A model generated the notes under the pieces. The model was not told the DNA's origin. It saw nothing but the letters and a program-made list of their open reading frames with translations, and searched no databases. A DNA stretch of 40,816 bases from Candidatus Cryptobacteroides faecigallinarum (GTDB lineage Bacteria; Bacteroidota; Bacteroidia; Bacteroidales; UBA932). A program made the translations under genes and the position numbers. The DNA lies in the NCBI GenBank assembly GCA_017695015.1, contig JADIMD010000116.1:1-40816 (forward strand). The letters are read 5' to 3'. Positions 35,588-40,816 of this stretch are shown piece after piece (position 1 is the stretch's first letter; every line of letters starts with the position of its first letter).

Positions 35588-36472
35588 TCAGTTGCCCTGC
35601 ATATAGGCTTCGAAGCGTTTGGCAGTGTTCAGCTCCGCCTCCTTGGTGGACGCGGAAATCACCCTTGTGGTAATCTTCGATGCCGGCTTTGAAATAATAC
35701 GCACCATGTCCTCTGTCTTTTCAGGATTGGAAAAGACAGACTTGCTGAAGAACATTCCTGCGCCGATTGGGACCGGAACGGAAGAGACATCCGCAGGATG
35801 CACGCCCCATACGGAAATATAATCCTCCCCGTACGAGACTTTAGCCCCCTCATGGTAATTCACACCTGTCAGGAACATGACTTTGGTCCCGTCAAGCACT
35901 TTAGCCGTAACCTTGGCCTCCCTGGACTTTTCAAACATGTCGATTCTGATGGAGACATCGATGGTGTCTCCGCAATAAGGCACTCCATAGGCTATCATCT
36001 CCGCATATGAACCTTTCGGAGTCTCCCCTACCCGGGCCGTCCTGCCTTTTGTTGCCGTAAGTTTCACCTCCTTGTCTCCGTCCCACAGGGCGATTCCACC
36101 GAGACCGACAGTCTTTCCAACCATATATTCATCGCATCCTGCCCCATGGAGAGACTGCGCCAGAGAATCAGGATACCACCTGTACTTTTCCAGTTCCATC
36201 CCACGCCCTGTCTTGGAATACACATCTATCGCACCGCTGTCATTGAAATATATCCGCAATGCCATATGGGAATTCTCTACCGCAGGACCATGGTGTCCGA
36301 CCTGCCTGTACTGGTCGGCCTTGTCCGACACTATCTCTTCAACCTGAGTCCCGTCCTTTTTCCAGAAAAGGCTCACAGCGGTCTGGGCACAAATGTCAGA
36401 ACATGCAATGGAGCTGCCTCCCAATGCAAGCACCGAAACCAACAATATCCTCAAAGTCTTCATATATGTCAT
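35588..36472 (-). CDS. DUF4861-like secreted protein
   Basis: A 294-residue exported protein with a signal peptide (MKTLRILLVSVLALGGSSIA from the second Met). It shows features I associate with DUF4861 proteins of Bacteroidetes: VGHHGPAVENSHMALRIYFN, AIDVYSKTGRGMELEKYRWY, MVGKTVGLGGIALWDG and VSVWGVHP-like (ISVWGVHPADV). Relatives occur in polysaccharide-degradation loci and may bind or cleave uronic-acid glycans, but the function is not proven. Its ATG overlaps the CDF stop codon (ATGA); an alternative Met lies 9 bases downstream. Its neighbours here are housekeeping genes, not a polysaccharide utilisation locus. Confidence 0.75.
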   Translation of the reverse strand: MTYMKTLRILLVSVLALGGSSIACSDICAQTAVSLFWKKDGTQVEEIVSDKADQYRQVGHHGPAVENSHMALRIYFNDSGAIDVYSKTGRGMELEKYRWYPDSLAQSLHGAGCDEYMVGKTVGLGGIALWDGDKEVKLTATKGRTARVGETPKGSYAEMIAYGVPYCGDTIDVSIRIDMFEKSREAKVTAKVLDGTKVMFLTGVNYHEGAKVSYGEDYISVWGVHPADVSSVPVPIGAGMFFSKSVFSNPEKTEDMVRIISKPASKITTRVISASTKEAELNTAKRFEAYMQGN

Positions 36473-37386
36473 TTTGCAGCTATTGACGGTTCGATATGAA
36501 TCGAAATCTGGGTTTCAGGTCCGAATTTCTGCCTTACGGCATCCTCAACTTCAGTAGCAATCATGTGGGCCTCATCCACAGTGATATCAGGGGCAACCAC
36601 CATGTGCGCTTCGATAATGATGGACAGACCGCTGCGGCGGGTCTTCAGCTCATGGAAGTCTTTCACCCCCTCCACAGACATCGCAAGAGAGACTATCTCC
36701 TGCTCCATGTCTTCAGGCAGGGACACATCCATCAGCTCTTTCATCGACGGGACTGCCATCTTCACAGCCACGACAAAGATGGCGATGCTGATACAGCAGC
36801 ATACAAGCGGATCAAGAATCACCCATTTGTCCCCAAGGAATATGGCTCCTGCTATACCTATCAGCGAACCTATCGAGGAGAAGGCGTCAGAACGGTGGTG
36901 CCAGGCATTTGCGACAACAGCCGGACTGTCAGTTGACTTCCCGACCGCAATAGTATACCTGTACAGGATTTCCTTGGCTACTATGGACACCACAGCAGCT
37001 ATAAGGGCCACATACCCGGGCTCAGGGATCGTACCTCCACGCAATACGGAAGTGATGGACTTTAACCCTGACGCCATCATCTGGGCTGCCACAACTACAA
37101 GTATAAGGCTGACAATCAATGTAGCCAAGGTCTCGAATTTACCGTGCCCGTACTCATGGTCCTTGTCCCTGCCCTTGGAAGAAATCCTTACAAATGCTAT
37201 CACTATGACATCGCTCAAGAGGTCAGACAACGAATGCACTCCGTCCGCAAGCATGGCCGCACTCCTTCCGAAAATCCCGGCTGCAATCTTTCCTGCCGAC
37301 AGGATTACATTCACCACCAGCCCTACAAGGGTCACTTTCATTATCTTCTTTTCCCTCTGCGGAGTGTTTACTACATAACTGTCCAT
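36469..37386 (-). CDS. Cation diffusion facilitator (zinc/iron-type exporter)
   Basis: A 305-residue CDF transporter with six membrane helices. Metal-site motifs are intact: DGVHSLSDLLSD in helix 2 (with the second Asp four residues on) and AWHHRSDAFSSIGSLIG in helix 5 (HxxxD). The KDHEYGHGKFE loop is typical of the family. The cytoplasmic C-terminal domain (about 215-300) contains VEGVKDFHELKTRRSG and histidines that bind regulatory metal. It exports divalent metal (Zn, Fe or Mn) in exchange for protons; the exact ion is not assigned. It is 20 bases after rsmD. Confidence 0.94.
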   Translation of the reverse strand: MDSYVVNTPQREKKIMKVTLVGLVVNVILSAGKIAAGIFGRSAAMLADGVHSLSDLLSDVIVIAFVRISSKGRDKDHEYGHGKFETLATLIVSLILVVVAAQMMASGLKSITSVLRGGTIPEPGYVALIAAVVSIVAKEILYRYTIAVGKSTDSPAVVANAWHHRSDAFSSIGSLIGIAGAIFLGDKWVILDPLVCCCISIAIFVVAVKMAVPSMKELMDVSLPEDMEQEIVSLAMSVEGVKDFHELKTRRSGLSIIIEAHMVVAPDITVDEAHMIATEVEDAVRQKFGPETQISIHIEPSIAAK

Positions 37387-37406
37387 ATAATTGTCGTTTG
37401 GTTTAA

Positions 37407-37943
37407 TCAGTCCTGTTCAAAAAAGGAGAAATGGACATTGCCGTACTTTTTCTCCTTCACAAAAAACCTGTGTGCTGCAAATGAATGGTCAGCCGAATGT
37501 TCGAGAATAAAATATCTCTCGGGATAAAGCAGACCTGCTTCAAAGATGCGGTCCGGGAGAGTATCGATCCCCTCCATGGCATACGGAGGGTCAGCAAATA
37601 CCAGGTCGAACTTGAGCCTGCATATGTCAAGGAAATCGAAGACATTGTGCCTTACCACCGTAACATTGTCAAGCTTCAGCTTCTCCGCCTGGCTTCTGAT
37701 GAAATCCGCATTCTGCGGAGCCATTTCCACGCAATGGACACTCCCGGCGCCCCTCGAAGCGAACTCATATGAAATCGCACCTGTACCTCCGAAAAGGTCA
37801 AGGACAGCCAGCCCATCGAAATCATATTCATTGCCAAGGATATTGAACAGCCCCTCCTTGGCAAAATCAGTCGTCGGACGCGCCTTGTAACCTGTCGGGG
37901 GTTGTATGGTCTTGCCTTTAAGTCTTCCTCCTATTATCCTCAT
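37407..37943 (-). CDS. rsmD: 16S rRNA (guanine(966)-N(2))-methyltransferase RsmD
   Basis: A 178-residue RsmD. It starts MRIIGGRLKGKTIQPPTGYKARPTTDFAKEG, has the SAM motif LAVLDLFGGTGAISYEFASRG and the amino-methyltransferase catalytic motif FADPPY. It methylates N2 of G966 in 16S rRNA. Its ATG overlaps the stop codon of the DUF3822 gene (ATGA), and this DUF3822-rsmD pair is common in Bacteroidetes. Confidence 0.96.
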   Translation of the reverse strand: MRIIGGRLKGKTIQPPTGYKARPTTDFAKEGLFNILGNEYDFDGLAVLDLFGGTGAISYEFASRGAGSVHCVEMAPQNADFIRSQAEKLKLDNVTVVRHNVFDFLDICRLKFDLVFADPPYAMEGIDTLPDRIFEAGLLYPERYFILEHSADHSFAAHRFFVKEKKYGNVHFSFFEQD

Positions 37944-38431
37944 ACCTGCTCAACAGACCTGAAATACTGAAACAAAGAAAGCCTCTGGTCTTCAGTCAGA
38001 GGTGTCCTGAAATAAATGTCCGAAACCTCCGGATTCATCTGGAACTTTTTCAGCGCCATAAACAGGAAGTATTCAGCCGTAGTGAAATCAGGTGCCCGGA
38101 AAGAATTGCACAGCTTCATTTCCCTGTCCTGCACGACCACCAGATAAAGCCTGTCCCCGTCATAAGATGCCGCAATCCTGTTGTGTTCTTCAATCTTTTC
38201 AGAAAGACGCAGAAGATGATACATTTCCGGAAGAAAGTCTTCTCCTGCCCGATGGGCATATATCAGCACGGCGTCATAATACGGGACACCTACATACGAC
38301 ACCTCGTCAGCATCATCTATCACAGCCGTCTCTACAAGCATTGCCCTCGCCGACGACGGTTCAAAGAACTGCGCAGGGACGAGGGCACACTTATAAATAA
38401 ACAGCCTGCTGCTATTCCCAGTTTCCGGCAT
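37940..38431 (-). CDS. DUF3822-like protein, shorter than usual
   Basis: A 163-residue protein matching the later part of the DUF3822 family (VPAQFF, DADEVSYVGVPYYDAVLIYA, FTTAEYFLFMALKKFQMNPEVSDIYF). Family members are usually about 250-270 residues, with an actin-like N-terminal half before the VP motif; that half is absent here. The gene begins 20 bases inside the end of the upstream gene, so there is no room for the missing part. The position directly before rsmD is the normal one. The family's function is unknown. Whether the short form is functional is uncertain. Confidence 0.7.
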   Translation of the reverse strand: MPETGNSSRLFIYKCALVPAQFFEPSSARAMLVETAVIDDADEVSYVGVPYYDAVLIYAHRAGEDFLPEMYHLLRLSEKIEEHNRIAASYDGDRLYLVVVQDREMKLCNSFRAPDFTTAEYFLFMALKKFQMNPEVSDIYFRTPLTEDQRLSLFQYFRSVEQV

Positions 38432-39092
38432 TGTTGTTAGGAGCTGTTACACTTCCCACCTTCAAACCAGGATAACGGCCTGTATCTTCTCTTTCAGCAT
38501 CAAGATTGATCCTCAGCTGGTTGTCAAGACCCTGAAGGAGCTGCTTGTAAGGCATGCTTGCCTCAAACAGAGGCACATTCACTCCTGAAACCCTCTTGAC
38601 AGCAGATTCCATAATGATGGAGTCTCCGCAGAAAGGTATGAAAGCGAGCGAATCTATGCAGAAGTCAGGACGGCCGTTGAACAGAGTGTCCTTGACCGGA
38701 ATCTCGTTTTCGATAGAGAACACAAGGTGCTCGCCTTTCACATACAGCTGAAGCATCTGCTGAGGAGTGATCCTCGGATTGCGCCTCTTGAGTTTCTGCG
38801 TGTTGACAACTGCAAGCGAGTCGTCGTTGGAGCCGATCTGCATCACGACCTTGAGAGTGCCGTTGTTGTAGAAATCCTTGAGTGAATCGATGGACGGGGT
38901 GAAATGTCCGGTCTCGCTCTTGAATGCCACCTGAAGATCGCGGATATCCTTAAGTCTCTGGATTGCCACCGCTTCGCGGGCTTCCTTCTGTTCATTGAAC
39001 CTGATAGGCTCCATGATACTCTCTACGATAAGATAGACCAGCCCTATGATTATGATAGGGAGGATCAGATAGGAAAAAATTTTCTTGACCAT
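38412..39092 (-). CDS. Single-pass membrane protein, uncharacterised Bacteroidales family
   Basis: A 226-residue protein with an N-terminal membrane anchor (about 5-27, IFSYLILPIIIIGLVYLIVE) and a soluble, probably periplasmic, domain. The anchor is followed by an amphipathic helix (EAREAVAIQRLKDIRDLQVAF) and a SETGHFTPSIDSLKDFY segment. This layout resembles type II pseudopilin-like proteins, but no prepilin peptidase site is visible. I do not recognise its function. It is first in the six-gene run 39092-35091 and has its own promoter. Confidence 0.75.
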   Translation of the reverse strand: MVKKIFSYLILPIIIIGLVYLIVESIMEPIRFNEQKEAREAVAIQRLKDIRDLQVAFKSETGHFTPSIDSLKDFYNNGTLKVVMQIGSNDDSLAVVNTQKLKRRNPRITPQQMLQLYVKGEHLVFSIENEIPVKDTLFNGRPDFCIDSLAFIPFCGDSIIMESAVKRVSGVNVPLFEASMPYKQLLQGLDNQLRINLDAEREDTGRYPGLKVGSVTAPNNNAGNWE

Positions 39093-39126
39093 TTATGTAT
39101 GCGTTTTGTTTATTCCAAATTCCGGA

Positions 39127-39158
39127 CAAAGTTAAAAATTTGATTTATCAAATGCAAT
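39127..39158 (-). promoter_or_regulatory. Promoter of the 226-residue membrane protein gene
   Basis: On the minus strand ATTG (39158-39155) is followed by 20 bases and TAACTTTG (39134-39127). The start codon at 39092 is 34 bases further on. It overlaps the divergent nrnA promoter. Confidence 0.5.
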
Positions 39159-39174
39159 ATAATTTGTAATTTTG
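39144..39174 (+). promoter_or_regulatory. Promoter of the nrnA-like gene
   Basis: TAATTTTG (39167-39174) fits the -7 consensus and TTTA lies 19 bases upstream (39144-39147). The gene starts 20 bases downstream. Confidence 0.5.
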
Positions 39175-39194
39175 CAACCGAAATAAAGACGGAA

Positions 39195-40241
39195 ATGAAC
39201 ATTCTGGACAAGAGGGACATTTCTTCGCTGACAAGACTGACAGGCGAAGCATCCAATGTCACAATTATAGTACATATGCATCCCGACGGAGATGCCGTCG
39301 GCAGCGGGATAGCCATGCTGGCATACCTCATCTCCACAGGAAAGGATGCAGCCCTGATTCTGCCTGACAGATGCCCTGCGTCACTGTCATTCCTGACAGA
39401 TGGCAGATACAGGGACAATGTCATAGTATACGGAGACCATCCGGAGAAAGCGGCTGACAGGATATTGTCCTGTGATCTCATAATATGCCAGGACTTCAAC
39501 TCATTCGCCAGGGCAGGAGAAGCCGGAGAAAAGATTGCTGAAAGCAAAGCCGTGAAAGTCCTTATCGATCACCACCTCGACCCGGACAGAAGCTGTTTTG
39601 ACCTGTGCTTTTCCGAGACGGAAGTGTCATCCACGGCCGAACTCCTGTACAACATCCTGATGTCGCTTCCTGAAATCGGGCACGACGCCCGGAAGCTTCC
39701 ACTTGACACCGCCACCGCCCTGATGACGGGAATGACGACAGACACCAACAATTTCGCGAATTCGGTCTTTCCCGGCACTCTCACCATGGCTTCCGAACTG
39801 CTCGCGGCAGGAGTTGACAGGGACATGATCCTGGAAAACACTTTCAACAGCTACAAGGAATCCCGGATACATCTGATGGGATACCTGCTCGACCGCTGCA
39901 TCAGGATAACACCTGACGGGGTGGCATACATGATCCTGAAGAAAACCGCCATACGGAAGTTTTCCGTGCAGGACGGGGATACGGAAGGGTTCGTAAACAT
40001 TCCCCTCTGCGCAGGGAACGTGAAGATGAGCATATTCCTGAAAGAAGACGGAGACAGGTTCAGGGTTTCAATCCGGTCGAAAAAGGGCATATCCGCCAAC
40101 AGGATCGCAAAAGAATTTTTCAATGGCGGCGGACATGAACTGGCCTCAGGCGGCAAGCTGATGATTCCTGACGATGTAAAGAACGCAGGAGAAGCGGCTG
40201 CCTACATAGAAAAAGTCACACATATATTCATGAACAGATGA
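39195..40241 (+). CDS. nrnA: DHH-family phosphoesterase NrnA-like (oligoribonuclease/pAp phosphatase)
   Basis: A 348-residue DHH/DHHA1 protein. The metal-site motifs are VHMHPDGDAVGSG (motif I), CQDFNS (motif II), LIDHHLDP (the DHH motif) and MTDTNNF-like TTDTNNFANS (motif IV). The DHHA1 domain ends in FNGGGHELASGGKL. NrnA enzymes degrade short RNAs and dephosphorylate 3'-phosphoadenosine-5'-phosphate. Another activity, such as linear dinucleotide cleavage, is possible within the family. It overlaps the next lipoprotein gene's start. Confidence 0.93.
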   Translation: MNILDKRDISSLTRLTGEASNVTIIVHMHPDGDAVGSGIAMLAYLISTGKDAALILPDRCPASLSFLTDGRYRDNVIVYGDHPEKAADRILSCDLIICQDFNSFARAGEAGEKIAESKAVKVLIDHHLDPDRSCFDLCFSETEVSSTAELLYNILMSLPEIGHDARKLPLDTATALMTGMTTDTNNFANSVFPGTLTMASELLAAGVDRDMILENTFNSYKESRIHLMGYLLDRCIRITPDGVAYMILKKTAIRKFSVQDGDTEGFVNIPLCAGNVKMSIFLKEDGDRFRVSIRSKKGISANRIAKEFFNGGGHELASGGKLMIPDDVKNAGEAAAYIEKVTHIFMNR

Positions 40242-40816
40242 TGAAATACGCAACATACATACTTTCCGCCATTGCTGCATATGCTTCCCTGTGCGCCTGC
40301 GCCAACCAGAGTCTGGAGACGCATTTCAATGACCAGGAAGAAGATATAGCCGACTATGCATCCGCAGCCAGGTTCGTCCAGTGCGAATTCATCCAGTCGG
40401 TTGACGATGAAGGGAATATACACTACACCAAGGAAACGGTAGATACCATTGCCCCGAGAATCACCCACATGGAAATGTCCACAAGGCTGACAATAATCTC
40501 CGGGTCAGGCGCTCCGCTTTCAGAATCAGGCACAGCTACAGTCTATTATGCAGGCTATGTGTTCGATTCAGGTCCGGAATGGGCTGACTTTACGAGAATC
40601 AACCTGGACGGCACAGGATTGGTCTGGCTGATATCCACCCCATACAAGACACTGAATGTCCAGTCCTCTGAAAACGGTCCTGTCATCAGCGGCTCGCAGA
40701 GTTCCAGCGGACTCACCATGTTTGCGACAAACCATTATGCCACAGCGTCGCTGTCCGGATGGTCGCTTTCGGATGGAGACTATTCCCCTGTCAGCATCAG
40801 CATGTCCGACAAGGAT
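40241..40816 (+). CDS. Predicted lipoprotein, partial (C-terminus beyond window)
   Basis: The frame is open to the window edge (192 codons). The N-terminus MKYATYILSAIAAYASLCAC has a signal sequence and a lipobox-like end (LCAC, Cys20). It continues with QSLETHFNDQEEDIADYA and a beta-rich part containing TATVYYAGYVFDSGPEW, vaguely like the FKBP-type lipoproteins that often follow nrnA in Bacteroidetes, but I do not recognise a full domain. The ATG at 40241 shares its A with the nrnA stop codon; an in-frame ATG at 40238 is equally possible. The two genes are probably co-transcribed. Confidence 0.75.
   Translation, partial: MKYATYILSAIAAYASLCACANQSLETHFNDQEEDIADYASAARFVQCEFIQSVDDEGNIHYTKETVDTIAPRITHMEMSTRLTIISGSGAPLSESGTATVYYAGYVFDSGPEWADFTRINLDGTGLVWLISTPYKTLNVQSSENGPVISGSQSSSGLTMFATNHYATASLSGWSLSDGDYSPVSISMSDKD

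Overview
The window reads as a chromosomal segment of a gut- or rumen-type member of the Bacteroidales, possibly near the Rikenellaceae (the family is a guess; the order is well supported). The evidence is promoters of the Bacteroidetes form (TTTG about 19-20 bp before TAnnTTTG), a lack of strong Shine-Dalgarno sequences, a BACON-domain lipoprotein, a triple-tyrosine-type propeller regulator fragment, DUF4293, DUF3822 and DUF4861 proteins, and an aryl-polyene/flexirubin-type pigment operon. Base composition is about 50% GC by eye. No tRNA, rRNA, CRISPR array, insertion sequence or integrase was seen.

Layout. (1) 1-3296: the start of a BACON lipoprotein, then a patch of three truncated carbohydrate-use gene remnants (a LamG piece, a GH144-type glucanase without its start, and a propeller-regulator N-terminus joined to an Ig-like domain). 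(2) 3404-5317: groES-groEL, closed by a terminator. (3) 5399-19041: a 12-gene minus-strand operon for an aryl-polyene/flexirubin-like lipid pigment. In transcription order: ACP, LpxL-like acyltransferase, O-methyltransferase, ketosynthase with a C-terminal extension, second ACP, ketosynthase, chain-length-factor-like ketosynthase, NodB deacetylase, LolA-like carrier, GT2-DUF2062 glycosyltransferase, MMPL exporter fused to an acyltransferase and half a methyltransferase, and a PaaK-like CoA ligase. Most junctions are ATGA overlaps or a few bases apart. The promoter abuts the stop codon of an upstream nucleoside phosphorylase gene, and a hairpin with a UUCG tetraloop ends the operon. (4) 20004-25200: DUF4293 protein, a membrane LytTR regulator, and a plus-strand fatty-acid cassette fabH-fabK-fabF-fabZ ended by a strong terminator. 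(5) 25246-27201: a queuosine operon (precursor transporter, queC, queF) led by a promoter and a preQ1-I-like riboswitch over the ribosome binding site. (6) 27250-33714: minus-strand housekeeping genes thrA, prfA, a YghO-like acetyltransferase, tcdA, mazG. (7) 33802-40816: a CoA-transferase, then a minus-strand six-gene run (226-aa membrane protein, short DUF3822 protein, rsmD, CDF transporter, DUF4861 protein, ybaK), then nrnA and the start of a lipoprotein gene.

How the genes fit together. The pigment operon supplies starter activation, carrier proteins, condensing enzymes, methylation, acyl transfer and envelope export, but has no ketoreductase, dehydratase or aromatic ammonia-lyase. The fab cassette 2.5 kb away has a free-standing FabZ and could supply dehydration; a ketoreductase must be elsewhere. 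The best regulatory element is the preQ1-I-like riboswitch. The oddest structures are the exporter/acyltransferase/half-methyltransferase fusion and the patch of gene remnants at the left end.
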